Assembly (NCBI RefSeq): GCF_017254845.1
Contig: NZ_JAFKCU010000002.1
Location: 979,859-1,043,858, forward strand
Direction: 5' to 3'
From: Algoriphagus pacificus
GTDB lineage: Bacteria; Bacteroidota; Bacteroidia; Cytophagales; Cyclobacteriaceae
Length of the DNA: 64,000 nucleotides
Shown piece after piece: positions 27,971-36,891 of the stretch. The first letter of the stretch is position 1. Each line of letters starts with the position of its first letter. The notes under the pieces were generated by a model. It was not told the DNA's origin and did not search any database. It saw nothing but the letters and a program-made list of their open reading frames with translations. Position numbers and translations under genes: made by a program.

Positions 27971-29053
27971 TTATAATTTTTGAAATCTTTTTTCAATGGT
28001 TTCGACTCGGATCAGATTTCCTTGCTCATCATAAAACTCATGTTTGCCAGATAACTCGCCTTTATTGTAGCGTCGAATTTCTTCAATAGAGCCATCTTCC
28101 CGAAAAATTTTGGTTTCTCCTTCCAGCCTACCATTTACATAATGGAGCACAAAATTCACTTGGCCATTTTCGAAGTAGGTAGTTTCATCCACTGCATTTC
28201 CCTGGTCATCAAAAGTTCTCTGGACCTTCAATTTTCCAGATTTGTAATATTCTTCGTAAGGAATAACTGCGACACCTTTTTTGAACTCACCTTTTTCCTT
28301 CAATTCTCCTGTTTCGTAGAATTCTTTTAGCTCACCCTCTACCAAATCTTTTTTATAGGTACTTCTCAACAATGGTTGGCCGCTTGGATAGTTTCTTTCA
28401 TAAAGACCATGCAATTCACCTTTCTTGAATTCCCGAATAGCCTCGATTTCTCCATTTGGAAAATAAACAGTTTCTCTACCTTCTAAATCTCCCTCCACAT
28501 AATTAGCGATAATATGGGGAGATCCATCTTCGTAAAACTCTTCATATGAGCCATCTAAGGTTCCTTCTGTGTAGTTGATTTTTGAAGCTAAAATTCCGTC
28601 TTCAAAATATTTTTCACTTAAACCATGAGGTTTATTGTTCTTAAAAACTGTTCTGTCTTGAAGTTGACCATTCTCCCAATAGGTCAAAACCAATCCCTGG
28701 ATTTGATTGGATTCATAGGTCAGTTCCTGGCGAACTTGACCATTCGGGTAAAAGCTTTTACTCGGACCGGTTCTATCATTATCGACAAACTGGGTGATGC
28801 GCGTAGTATCTCCGGTAAAAGGGTTTAAATCATAAAAAAAGCCATCTCTTTTATCGTCTTTCAAATTTCCAATCTGGATTAGATTTCCATCCTCGTCAAA
28901 TCGACGAACTTGCCCTTGAGCAAGTCCATTTACTTTCACGAAAACTTCTTTCAAAACGGGAAACTCTCCACCATAATAGGTCCGAACAGTGTCTTGGCCT
29001 TGGACAGAGCCAAACGAAAGAAGGGAAACTATCAGGAGAAAATAAACTTTCAT
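27971..29053 (-). CDS. Secreted MORN-repeat protein
   Basis: This 360-aa protein has a signal peptide (MKVYFLLIVSLLSFGSVQGQ). The rest is a chain of roughly 22-24-residue MORN_2 repeats, each with a YFENGQ- or FYEDGS-like core followed by a basic/acidic turn (examples SFYPNGQVRQE, TYWENGQLQDR, KYFEDGILASK, EYYKSGKLKVQ). The family is often named YwqK-like antitoxin, but here the exported, repeat-rich form points to a beta-sheet envelope protein of unknown role. A perfect hairpin lies 18 bases upstream. Confidence 0.8.
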   Translation of the reverse strand: MKVYFLLIVSLLSFGSVQGQDTVRTYYGGEFPVLKEVFVKVNGLAQGQVRRFDEDGNLIQIGNLKDDKRDGFFYDLNPFTGDTTRITQFVDNDRTGPSKSFYPNGQVRQELTYESNQIQGLVLTYWENGQLQDRTVFKNNKPHGLSEKYFEDGILASKINYTEGTLDGSYEEFYEDGSPHIIANYVEGDLEGRETVYFPNGEIEAIREFKKGELHGLYERNYPSGQPLLRSTYKKDLVEGELKEFYETGELKEKGEFKKGVAVIPYEEYYKSGKLKVQRTFDDQGNAVDETTYFENGQVNFVLHYVNGRLEGETKIFREDGSIEEIRRYNKGELSGKHEFYDEQGNLIRVETIEKRFQKL

Positions 29054-29070
29054 TTTTGGATAAAAAGAAA

Positions 29071-29093
29071 CCGCAAGACAAAATGTCTTGCGG
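29071..29093 (-). terminator. Hairpin between thiolase and the MORN gene
   Basis: CCGCAAGACA (29071-29080) pairs perfectly with TGTCTTGCGG (29084-29093) around a three-base loop. Read leftward it is followed by TTTCTTTTT, so it should terminate thiolase transcripts. It ends only 18 bases before the MORN start codon, so it also shapes that gene's 5' leader if there is read-through. Confidence 0.75.
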
Positions 29094-29110
29094 AATATAA
29101 GGATTTGAGA

Positions 29111-30292
29111 TTAAAGTTTTTCGATGACAATCGCGGATGCACCGCCACCACCGTTACAGATTCCAGCGACGCCGATCTGTGCATCTTTTTGGTGAAGGAC
29201 TGAATTAAGCGTGCTAATAATCCTAGCTCCGGAAGCACCTAGCGGATGCCCCAAGGATACGGCTCCTCCAAATACATTGATTTTATCATTGTCTAGATTC
29301 AATTCTTTTTGATTGGCTAGAGCTACTGCTGAAAACGCCTCGTTGATCTCATAGAAATCAATGTCTTCTGTGCTCAAACCAGCATGTTTGATAGCTTTTG
29401 GGATGGCTAGAGCAGGAGCTGTTGTGAACCAAAGTGGATCAGTTGCAGCATCTGCAAAGCCTCTGATTTTCGCGAGTGGTTTCAAACCTAACTCTTCTGC
29501 TTTTTCCTTACTTACTAGAACTAAGGCAGAAGCACCATCATTCATGGTAGAAGCATTGGCAGCGGTTACAGTTCCTTCCTTGTCAAAAACTGGTCGAAGT
29601 GATGGAATTTTGTCGAACATGACATTCTTATACTCCTCATCTTCATCGATTAGGATAGTTTCTCCTTTTCTTCCCTTCATTTCGACAGGGACCACCTCAT
29701 CTTTGAAATATCCTTTGGCCCAGGCGTCTGCTGATCTTTGATATGATTGGATCGCGTAGGCATCTTGAGCTTCTCGGCTGATGTTCATTTCCTTGGCGGT
29801 GTTATCAGCACAATTACCCATTGGGAATTTATAGTAAACCTCAAAAAGTCCATCTTTCACCAGGCCATCCACGAATTCAGCATTACCATATTTATAGCCA
29901 AATCTAGCTTTTGGAACATAGAAAGGCACGTTTGACATGCTTTCCATTCCACCTGCCACTACTACATCATTGATGCCTAGCATAATGGATTGTGCTCCGA
30001 ACATAACGGCTTTCATTCCAGATGCACATACTTTATTTACTGTAGTACAAGGCACTTGATAACCAATTCCTGCTCCAATTGCTGCTTGTCGCGCTGGAGC
30101 TTGGCCAAGATTTGCAGAAATTACATTTCCCATGAAAACTTCCTGTACCTCTTCGGCTTTAACGCCACTTTTGGTTAAGGCTCCTTTGATGGCTGTACTT
30201 CCTAATTCTACTGCTGTCAATCCAGCTAATTTTCCTCCGAAACTTCCTAGGGGAGTTCTTACAGCTGAAACGATATATACTTCTTTGATCAT
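29111..30292 (-). CDS. Acetyl-CoA C-acetyltransferase (thiolase)
   Basis: This 393-aa enzyme has the full thiolase set: nucleophile Cys89 in VNKVCASGMK, the GGMESMSN motif, the His of GGAVSLGHPLGASGARI, and the second Cys in GICNGGGGAS. It condenses or cleaves acetoacetyl-CoA with CoA in the cytoplasm. Length and sequence fit the degradative/biosynthetic acetyl-CoA acetyltransferases rather than FadA. It may work with the HMG-CoA lyase-like enzyme encoded at 15944-16828, but they are not in one operon. Confidence 0.93.
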   Translation of the reverse strand: MIKEVYIVSAVRTPLGSFGGKLAGLTAVELGSTAIKGALTKSGVKAEEVQEVFMGNVISANLGQAPARQAAIGAGIGYQVPCTTVNKVCASGMKAVMFGAQSIMLGINDVVVAGGMESMSNVPFYVPKARFGYKYGNAEFVDGLVKDGLFEVYYKFPMGNCADNTAKEMNISREAQDAYAIQSYQRSADAWAKGYFKDEVVPVEMKGRKGETILIDEDEEYKNVMFDKIPSLRPVFDKEGTVTAANASTMNDGASALVLVSKEKAEELGLKPLAKIRGFADAATDPLWFTTAPALAIPKAIKHAGLSTEDIDFYEINEAFSAVALANQKELNLDNDKINVFGGAVSLGHPLGASGARIISTLNSVLHQKDAQIGVAGICNGGGGASAIVIEKL

Positions 30293-30374
30293 GTTTATTT
30301 GGGTTTAATTCATGTGAGGAGTTATATGTAGCATTTTTTTCATTCGCTACCTGCAGACAATTCAACTCTCACTC

Positions 30375-31001
30375 TTACCAGTCAGGAATCCCTCTTTTTG
30401 GTCTTTGAGTGGGTTTCTTTTTATTCTGCTGAATGTAGCGTAGTTCTGCTGCATTCATACTTTCCAGGATTTGAGCTGCCTGCTCTGGAGTCAAATTCAT
30501 TGCTTTAAGCTTCTCTTTAAACTCCTCCATTGCTTTTTGACGATCAGCTAAGTTGGCGTCCATTTGATCATTGGCATTTTCGCCAACTTCATCTTGGGTC
30601 TGTTCCGAAGGATTTCCTTCCTGACCTTCTTTAGCTTTATCCTCCTCGGTTTTTTCGCCTTGGTCCTTCTGTTGCTGATCTTGCTCAGACTGCTCTCCTT
30701 CGCCTTTTTGGTTTTCGTCTTTTTGTTGCTGATCCTGATTTTGCTGTGGATCTTGATTTTGCTGTTGTTTTTCTTGGTCTTCTTCCTGTTCTTTTTCCAG
30801 CTTTTCTTTCAAAGCTTGAAGTTTAGCATCGCTAGGATATTTTCCTAAGCCTTCGTTGACTGTATTCAATGCTAAATCTTTTTCAGTTTTGACATAGGAT
30901 CTGGCTGCCCGATTGAAATAATCACCGGCTGTTTGTGCTTGCACTTGCGTGAAAGCCAGTCCTGTCATGAGACCAAGAAGTATGAGAATTTTATTTTTCA
31001 T
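30375..31001 (-). CDS. Secreted Gln/Glu-rich TPR-type protein of the Bat cluster
   Basis: This 208-aa protein has a signal peptide (ending near TQVQAQ), a short TPR-like helix pair (about 25-65), a low-complexity Gln/Glu/Lys/Asp stretch (about 68-145) and a C-terminal helical segment ending in a Lys/Arg-rich tail. It resembles the BatC-like proteins of aerotolerance (Bat) operons. It overlaps the preceding TPR gene by 11 bases. The biased segment is a real translation, not a shadow: codons are mixed CAA/CAG and GAA/GAG. Confidence 0.7.
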   Translation of the reverse strand: MKNKILILLGLMTGLAFTQVQAQTAGDYFNRAARSYVKTEKDLALNTVNEGLGKYPSDAKLQALKEKLEKEQEEDQEKQQQNQDPQQNQDQQQKDENQKGEGEQSEQDQQQKDQGEKTEEDKAKEGQEGNPSEQTQDEVGENANDQMDANLADRQKAMEEFKEKLKAMNLTPEQAAQILESMNAAELRYIQQNKKKPTQRPKRGIPDW

Positions 31002-31635
31002 CGATTTCTGTTACTTCTGTTAGACTACTTATAAACTCCTGATAGGCCGCAACAGTTTCATCTTGTTGCAAAGCTTCGTTCATGAGGTTTAAAGCATCTT
31101 TAAATCTAAACTGTTCTACCAGTCGATCTGCTTCAGCCTTTTTGCGCTTCGCAAATTCAGATGGTTCAGGTTTATTTTGATCCTGCTCTTTGCGTTCCTT
31201 ATCTCTTTGCAACCAACGAGCCAACATTTCATAATTGTATCTCGCGACCTCATTTGTTGGGTCTTTGATCAAGGCTGATTGGAATTTACTTAAAGCCGCT
31301 TCGTACTCTTGTTTATTTCCCAGCAGTACTCCTGATTGATTATATGCAAAAGAGGAAAGCCTTTTATTAGGTGCAAGGGATGCTTTATCATAAGATGCAG
31401 TAGCCTCATCTGGTTTTTCGGCATGATGATAACTCAGGCCTAAATCGAAATCAAACTCGGGGGAAGCATATTGAAAATTTTCGATCAGTGCCAAGTGTTT
31501 CTCCACAGCCAATTCATAATTAGCTTGAGCATAACTGTCTTCTGCTTCTTCTATTGCACTGTTGAGCCTGGATACTCTTGTCCAGGAACTTGGGATCAAT
31601 ACAAGTGTTGCTACTAATACTTTGCTCCAACTCAT
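30991..31635 (-). CDS. TPR protein of the Bat-like cluster
   Basis: This 214-aa protein has an N-terminal hydrophobic stretch (about 5-15) that may act as signal or anchor, then TPR helices (about 25-135) such as NYELAVEKHLALIENF and EYEAALSKFQSALIKDPTNEVARYNYEMLA, and a charged C-terminal part. TPR proteins of Bat operons are thought to hold envelope complexes with the VWA partner. It starts one base after the VWA gene and overlaps the next gene by 11 bases. The exact homologue (BatB/C/E class) is uncertain. Confidence 0.7.
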   Translation of the reverse strand: MSWSKVLVATLVLIPSSWTRVSRLNSAIEEAEDSYAQANYELAVEKHLALIENFQYASPEFDFDLGLSYHHAEKPDEATASYDKASLAPNKRLSSFAYNQSGVLLGNKQEYEAALSKFQSALIKDPTNEVARYNYEMLARWLQRDKERKEQDQNKPEPSEFAKRKKAEADRLVEQFRFKDALNLMNEALQQDETVAAYQEFISSLTEVTEIDEK

Positions 31636-31636
31636 A

Positions 31637-32602
31637 TTATAACTTAATGGTTTTGATTGGTAAAATCATATCCAATAAAGATAAGGCTAAAGCAACAAGG
31701 AGAAAATAAAAATACTTGTTGGCGGAAGCTTCTACTACTCTGGAACCAGTGACTCCGCCTTCTAGCCTTTCTAATCTATTGATCAAATCTCCAACTTCTT
31801 GAACTTCATCCGATATCTCAAAGTATTGACCATCTGTTTCGGCAGCGATTTGCTGTAATGGCGTCCGCTCCAGGATCGATTTAGCAGGTTGGCCTGTTTG
31901 AGGATCAATGACAACTCCATTTCCTCTAGGGATCGTACTTCCAGTTTCTGTACCTATACCTAATGAAAAGACTTTCACTCCGAGATCACTTAATTCAGAA
32001 CCAATTCCTTCCAGTTCATCTCCGAAATTTTCTCCATCTGAAATCAAAATCACAGACTTGGATTTGATTTCTTGGGATTCATCTTGTTCAAAACGATCCA
32101 AAGCGATTCTTAAAGGTGCATTGAGGTCAGTTCCTGAATTTGGCACCAAACCAGTATTTAATCCGTCAATGTAGAGTTGTAAAACGCTTTGGTCGAAAGT
32201 CAGCGGACATTGTAAAAAAGCTTCCGAACTGAAAATGATTAATCCAATTCTATCGGAAGGAAAACTTTTGGTGAATTCTTTTAACTCAAACTTAACACGT
32301 TGAAGTCGGCTAGGCCCTATGTCAGTTGCGTTCATAGACTGGGAAAGATCCACAGCGATGAAGATATCTTTCCCTTCTTCTTTAATTTCTTTGGTAGAGG
32401 TGCCAATAGATGGACCTGCGAAAGCAACTAGAAAAAGCAGAAAATAGGTAATTCGGAGGACCATTTTGGTAAATAGTCTTCTTTTCTCTACTTCAAGGCG
32501 CCTATTAATGGACCAATACCTGTAGAGATAAATTATATAGAGCAAGCCAAAAATGCCTGCTAGGAGTAGCGTGAGTTTTACGTCGGGATATGCCCAAATC
32601 AT
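31637..32602 (-). CDS. BatA/BatB-like von Willebrand factor A membrane protein
   Basis: This 321-aa protein has two N-terminal membrane helices (about 9-28 and 48-66), a periplasmic VWA domain and a C-terminal helix (about 298-316). The MIDAS metal site is complete at its first element: DLSQS with Asp85, Ser87 and Ser89, followed by Thr in NSGTDLNAPL and SDGENFGDE. The layout is that of Bat proteins. The usual partners (MoxR ATPase, DUF58, BatD) are not in this cluster; only two TPR genes follow. The start codon lies close to a divergent TonB receptor gene. Confidence 0.85.
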   Translation of the reverse strand: MIWAYPDVKLTLLLAGIFGLLYIIYLYRYWSINRRLEVEKRRLFTKMVLRITYFLLFLVAFAGPSIGTSTKEIKEEGKDIFIAVDLSQSMNATDIGPSRLQRVKFELKEFTKSFPSDRIGLIIFSSEAFLQCPLTFDQSVLQLYIDGLNTGLVPNSGTDLNAPLRIALDRFEQDESQEIKSKSVILISDGENFGDELEGIGSELSDLGVKVFSLGIGTETGSTIPRGNGVVIDPQTGQPAKSILERTPLQQIAAETDGQYFEISDEVQEVGDLINRLERLEGGVTGSRVVEASANKYFYFLLVALALSLLDMILPIKTIKL

Positions 32603-32745
32603 AACCTGAAATTATAAAATAAACCTTACTTTAAAAGCAGGATTAAGACGAGTGGGTCAAAGCAGTGTTTGGATTCTGAAGAATTAACAAACATTAATTT
32701 TCCTAAACCGTCTAACATTGAAGTTAAATCACCAGTTTATCATAA

Positions 32746-35148
32746 ATGCGTCATTTTTTTAGACCAGTAAATATTTTATTTGTTTGGATTCTATTCGGGA
32801 TTTCAAACCCAATTTTTGCTCAGGAACCAGCTCTTTTAAGAGGAGTGGTCTTGGACGTTTCCAATTCAGAGCCCTTGATTGGTGCCAATGTCTATTGGGA
32901 AGATGACTTGAATTCTGGAGTCGTTACCGACTTGAATGGTCGCTTTCAAATACAATCAAAAGAGTTGCCAGCCAGACTGGTGGTTTCCTATGTGGGTTTT
33001 GAAAAATCAATTCGGAATATTTCAAAAAGTGAGGCCGAAAAAGAAATCAGGTTCTTTTTGAAACCATTAGAAATGTCGCTGGATGAAATCATCATTCAAG
33101 AAAGAAGACCAGATGAACAAATCCGGAATCTAGAAACGGGAAAGGCAACGATTCCCATGCAGACATTAAAAAACATTCCTGCCTTGTTTGGGGAAGTTGA
33201 TTTGCTGAGAAGCCTTCAGCTTTTACCAGGAGTCCAAACTGCCGGAGAAGGAACCACTGGTTTATTTGTAAGGGGAGGATCTGCAGATCAAAATCTTGTG
33301 CAAGTTGATGGAGCACCCATATTCAATCCATCGCATTTTTTTGGATTCTTTTCGGTTTTCAGTCCAGATGCATTAGACAAGGTTGATTTGTATAAAGGAA
33401 ATATGCCAGCAAGCTATGGTGGAAGATTGTCAGCCTTGATTGATGTGACTTTGAAAGAAGGAAATAACGAGCAAATTCATGGAGAAGGTGGAATTGGAAG
33501 TATTTCTTCCAGATTGATGTTAAATGGTCCTTTGTTTTCCGATAAATCCACTTTCGCTATTTCGGCGAGGAGAACCTATGCAGACCTGTTTTTGAAGCTG
33601 TCAAACAATGAGGATGTCAGAAACAATAAATTGAACTTTCATGACTTGAGTGCCAAGTTTGCTTTCCGAATAGGAGAGAAGGACAAAGTTTCGATCAGCA
33701 GCTATGAAGGAAGTGATTTTCTGGGTTTGGATGAACAATTTGGACTAGGCTGGAGAAACTGGGTAAGTTCTCTTTATTGGGCACATACGATCTCAGATAA
33801 TTCATTTTTTGACCTTGAACTTTATAATTCGAGGTATAATTATAAAGTTGAATTCGAGGATCCTAACGCAGGTTTCAAATGGGAAAATAGACTTTCTGAA
33901 TCAGGAGCCAAAGGTCAATGGACTTGGTTTACATCAGACAAAATCCAATCATATTGGGGTTTCCAAACCCAATATTATCATTTTGCCCCAATCCAACTTG
34001 ACCCAGCAGCAGGTAGTGCGATCGAATCAATTCAGACCAATCCGAAAAATGGAGTCCTCAATAGTGCTTTTGCAGGGATGACTCTTGAAGTTAATCCACG
34101 ATTGAGTACTGAAATTGGGCTTCGTTGGGGATTTTACAATCAAGTGGGTAGAGGTGTGGATTATTTCTATGAAGGTGATATTCCAAGTGATGAAGTACCT
34201 ATTGTGGATACATTGAGTTATGGAGCTTTTGAGTCTATGAACTTTTATCAAGGCTTGGAGCCTCGGGTGGCATTAAGATACTTGATCAACGATGAATTTT
34301 CCCTCAAGGCAGCTTACAATAGGAATTTTCAATATGTGCAGATTGCTTCCAATAGCTCTGCAGGATTACCAATCGATAGGTGGATTCTAGCTGGAGAATA
34401 TGTGTCTCCTTTGCGATCTGATCAGGTTTCTCTCGGACTATTTAGAAACTTCAATGAAAACAGATGGGAGTTTTCAGTAGAAGGGTATGCAAAGGATATT
34501 AGGAATGTGATTGATTTGAAAAACGGAGCGTCTGTTCTTTTCACAGATCAGGTGGAAACTGAAATTCTATCAGGAGATGGCTATTCGTATGGACTGGAAT
34601 TTTTACTTCGAAAAAATGTAGGGAAAACCACCGGATGGCTTTCTTATACCTATTCCAGAACCTGGAGAACGATCCCAGGAATCAGTTTGGGCCAAAAATA
34701 CAATCCCCGATATGACAGACCTCATGATGTTTCATTGGTTTTGAACCATGAATTTTCAAATGCATGGTCTGCCGGACTGACATTTGTCTATACAACTGGG
34801 CAAGCAGTGTCCTTCCCGATCGGTACCTATGAGGTAGATAATCAAGTCTTGCCGCTGTATTCGGAGTTTAGAAATAAAGATCGTTTTCCGGATTACCACC
34901 GGATGGATGCCTCGGTGACCTGGAAAAACCCAGATAAAGGAAGAAAATGGAGAGGAAGTTGGAACTTCAGTATTTATAACCTTTATGGAAGAAAGAATCC
35001 TTTTGCTTATGAATTTAGAGAAGTACTGAATGGTAAAATCAATTATGATCCGGATGTCGATGGGCCTGTTGTCTCAAGAGAGCAAAGTGTGGTCATGACC
35101 TACTTGTTTACATTTTTGCCATCTATTACCTATAATTTTCAATTCTAA
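32746..35148 (+). CDS. TonB-dependent outer-membrane receptor
   Basis: This 800-aa protein has a signal peptide (about 1-26, ending NPIFAQ), a carboxypeptidase-D-like regulatory domain (about 30-115, GVVLDVSNSEPLIGANV and VVSYVGFEK), a plug (about 130-240, FVRGGSADQNLVQVDGAPI) and a 22-strand-type barrel ending in the aromatic residue Phe800, as outer-membrane barrels do. It should import a ligand using TonB energy. The next gene, two bases on, encodes a DUF4249 lipoprotein, a common partner of this receptor subclass. The ligand is unknown. Confidence 0.9.
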   Translation: MRHFFRPVNILFVWILFGISNPIFAQEPALLRGVVLDVSNSEPLIGANVYWEDDLNSGVVTDLNGRFQIQSKELPARLVVSYVGFEKSIRNISKSEAEKEIRFFLKPLEMSLDEIIIQERRPDEQIRNLETGKATIPMQTLKNIPALFGEVDLLRSLQLLPGVQTAGEGTTGLFVRGGSADQNLVQVDGAPIFNPSHFFGFFSVFSPDALDKVDLYKGNMPASYGGRLSALIDVTLKEGNNEQIHGEGGIGSISSRLMLNGPLFSDKSTFAISARRTYADLFLKLSNNEDVRNNKLNFHDLSAKFAFRIGEKDKVSISSYEGSDFLGLDEQFGLGWRNWVSSLYWAHTISDNSFFDLELYNSRYNYKVEFEDPNAGFKWENRLSESGAKGQWTWFTSDKIQSYWGFQTQYYHFAPIQLDPAAGSAIESIQTNPKNGVLNSAFAGMTLEVNPRLSTEIGLRWGFYNQVGRGVDYFYEGDIPSDEVPIVDTLSYGAFESMNFYQGLEPRVALRYLINDEFSLKAAYNRNFQYVQIASNSSAGLPIDRWILAGEYVSPLRSDQVSLGLFRNFNENRWEFSVEGYAKDIRNVIDLKNGASVLFTDQVETEILSGDGYSYGLEFLLRKNVGKTTGWLSYTYSRTWRTIPGISLGQKYNPRYDRPHDVSLVLNHEFSNAWSAGLTFVYTTGQAVSFPIGTYEVDNQVLPLYSEFRNKDRFPDYHRMDASVTWKNPDKGRKWRGSWNFSIYNLYGRKNPFAYEFREVLNGKINYDPDVDGPVVSREQSVVMTYLFTFLPSITYNFQF

Positions 35149-35149
35149 G

Positions 35150-35986
35150 ATGAAAAAAGTTTGGCTGCTAGTACTCTGTTTGTGCTTCTTTTCCTGTCAG
35201 GAAGAAGTTTCATTGCCTTTAGCTACTATTGATGGTGTGGTACCAGTAATTGAGGCAACTTGGTCAGATGTCCCCTTTTATAATGAAGTAAGAGTGACTT
35301 TGGCGCAGAATTATTTTGACCCTTCTGATGTAACTGTTGTTGACAATGCGCTCGTGAGTATCTTGATAGAAGGAACTACAATCAATATCCCTTTTTATTT
35401 CAATGATGACACACAGAGTTATAAGCCAGTTCGGGAAAGCAATACGGCAATTGTTGGCGAAACTTATGTGCTTCAGGTTTTTTGGGAAGGAAACTATTAT
35501 ACTTCTCGAGGGGTAATGCTTGCCCCACCAACCGTAGATAGTTTAACTTATTCTTACCAAGAAGAGCGGCTTTTTAGAGATGAGGGATACTATATAAAAG
35601 TGTATGGGAAGATACCTTTTGAGGAGGATAACTATTACAGAATCAGAATTATAGAGAATGATACATTAAGAAATGATAGAGAAGATTATTTGTTGTTTGA
35701 TGATACGTTTGGTCTGAAATTCTTTGAGGAAGGTCTGGAGCTGAACTATGCTTTTCAAAATAAAGACAAGGTACGTTTGGAACTGTATCGTATGAATAAG
35801 GATATCTATGATTATTTCACTGAGCTAGTCGGGGTACTTTTTAATGATGGGGGTTTGTTTAGTCCTCCTCCTCAAAACCCAGATACCAATATCATTGTCC
35901 GAGAGGGAGAAGGTGATGTCCTTGGCTATTTCATGGTTACTCCGATCCTAACTGAAACAGTTTTTATCAGAAATGAAGATAATTGA
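35150..35986 (+). CDS. DUF4249 family lipoprotein
   Basis: This 278-aa lipoprotein has a clear lipobox (FFSCQEE, Cys near residue 17) and the DUF4249 body, rich in beta strands, with the family's early statement VPVIEATWSDVPFYNEVRVTLA and a later EEDNYYRIRI-like stretch. These proteins are encoded with TonB receptors in Bacteroidota and probably sit at the cell surface as accessory binding partners. It starts two bases after the receptor stop codon. Confidence 0.85.
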   Translation: MKKVWLLVLCLCFFSCQEEVSLPLATIDGVVPVIEATWSDVPFYNEVRVTLAQNYFDPSDVTVVDNALVSILIEGTTINIPFYFNDDTQSYKPVRESNTAIVGETYVLQVFWEGNYYTSRGVMLAPPTVDSLTYSYQEERLFRDEGYYIKVYGKIPFEEDNYYRIRIIENDTLRNDREDYLLFDDTFGLKFFEEGLELNYAFQNKDKVRLELYRMNKDIYDYFTELVGVLFNDGGLFSPPPQNPDTNIIVREGEGDVLGYFMVTPILTETVFIRNEDN

Positions 35987-36004
35987 TAACTTTTTAAAAT
36001 ATTA

Positions 36005-36020
36005 ATCGTAATATTGCGAT
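36005..36020. promoter_or_regulatory. ArsR operator 1
   Basis: ATCGTAATATTGCGAT reads almost the same on both strands (14 of 16 bases). It lies seven bases before the arsR start codon. A near-identical copy occurs before the next gene. Confidence 0.7.
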
Positions 36021-36026
36021 ATAATT

Positions 36027-36371
36027 ATGGGGGTTACCAAAACAGATTTATTTACAGCTGATCAAAATGAGCTGGCTAGACTAGCCAAAGCATTGGCACA
36101 TCCTGCGAGAATAGCGATCATTCAGTATTTGCTGAAAACAAATAGCTGTGTAAATGGCACTTTGGTTCAGGAGCTAGGATTAGCTCAAGCTACTATTTCT
36201 CAACATTTAAAAGAATTGAAGGAAATAGGGCTTATTCAAGGAACCATCGAGGGGGCATCTATTAGTTATTGCATCCATCCGGGCAATTGGGGAGAAACTC
36301 AGAAATTACTTAACCAGCTTTTCGATACCTATACCAACCAATCCTGCTCTGGGGGAGGAAACTGCTGCTAA
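36027..36371 (+). CDS. ArsR/SmtB family metalloregulator
   Basis: This 114-aa winged-helix repressor has the ArsR core ALAHPARIAIIQYLLK and recognition helix LGLAQATISQHLKELKE. The usual helix-3 metal site ELCVCDL is not present; the region reads NSCVNGTLVQELGL with a single Cys. A C-terminal tail QSCSGGGNCC supplies three cysteines and may bind the metalloid instead. Dimers should bind the two palindromes at 36005-36020 and 36390-36405 and leave DNA when metal or metalloid binds. It opens the three-gene group. Confidence 0.87.
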   Translation: MGVTKTDLFTADQNELARLAKALAHPARIAIIQYLLKTNSCVNGTLVQELGLAQATISQHLKELKEIGLIQGTIEGASISYCIHPGNWGETQKLLNQLFDTYTNQSCSGGGNCC

Positions 36372-36389
36372 AAAAATTTGAATTTATTT

Positions 36390-36405
36390 ATCGTAATATT
36401 ACAAT
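36390..36405. promoter_or_regulatory. ArsR operator 2
   Basis: ATCGTAATATTACAAT matches the operator in front of arsR at 13 of 16 positions, with the left half identical. It lies four bases before the ATG of the DUF6428 gene, giving this gene its own repressible start. Confidence 0.7.
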
Positions 36406-36409
36406 CAAT

Positions 36410-36883
36410 ATGAAACTATCAGAAATCAAATCAAAATTGCCAAGTTTGGGAGAATTGGTATTTATACTACCCAATGGAGAATCAGTTCCAGCCCATTTTC
36501 ATGTTACTGAAATCGGTCAAATCAATAAAAAATTCATAGACTGTGGTGGGAAATTAAGAGATGAAAAGGTGATAAATTTTCAGCTTTGGGAAGATGGAGA
36601 TTTTGACCATCGACTAGGAGCGAATAAACTGCTTCATATCATCGAATTGTCCGAGCGAGTTTTGGAATTAGAAGATTTAGAAGTTGAGGTGGAATATCAA
36701 TCCGATACGATAGGAAAATATGGATTGGAATTTGGCCAAAATGAATTTCAACTGACTCCAAAAATGACTGCTTGTCTAGCAAAAGAAAGTTGTGGAGCTC
36801 CAAGTGCAAAGCAAAAAGTAACTTTGGCTGGTCTTAAAATTAAAGAAGGTACTTCATGTGCCCCAGGAGGAGGATGTTGTTAA
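36410..36883 (+). CDS. DUF6428 family protein
   Basis: This 157-aa soluble protein shows the DUF6428 features PNGESVPAHFHVTEIG, FIDCGG and FQLWEDGDFDHRL. The family is repeatedly found beside arsR and arsenate-reductase-like genes in Bacteroidota; its function is not established. Its tail SCAPGGGCC is close in form to the tail of the neighbouring ArsR protein, and Cys residues in CLAKESCGAP add further thiols. A second ArsR-type operator directly precedes the gene. The phosphatase-like gene starts nine bases after its stop. Confidence 0.8.
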   Translation: MKLSEIKSKLPSLGELVFILPNGESVPAHFHVTEIGQINKKFIDCGGKLRDEKVINFQLWEDGDFDHRLGANKLLHIIELSERVLELEDLEVEVEYQSDTIGKYGLEFGQNEFQLTPKMTACLAKESCGAPSAKQKVTLAGLKIKEGTSCAPGGGCC

Positions 36884-36891
36884 ATTTGGGT

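Noticed and set aside
30564-30848. Very hydrophobic rightward frame
   Set aside because: It is the reverse image of the Gln/Glu-rich segment of the Bat-cluster protein; Leu-rich reading of CTT/CTC repeats.
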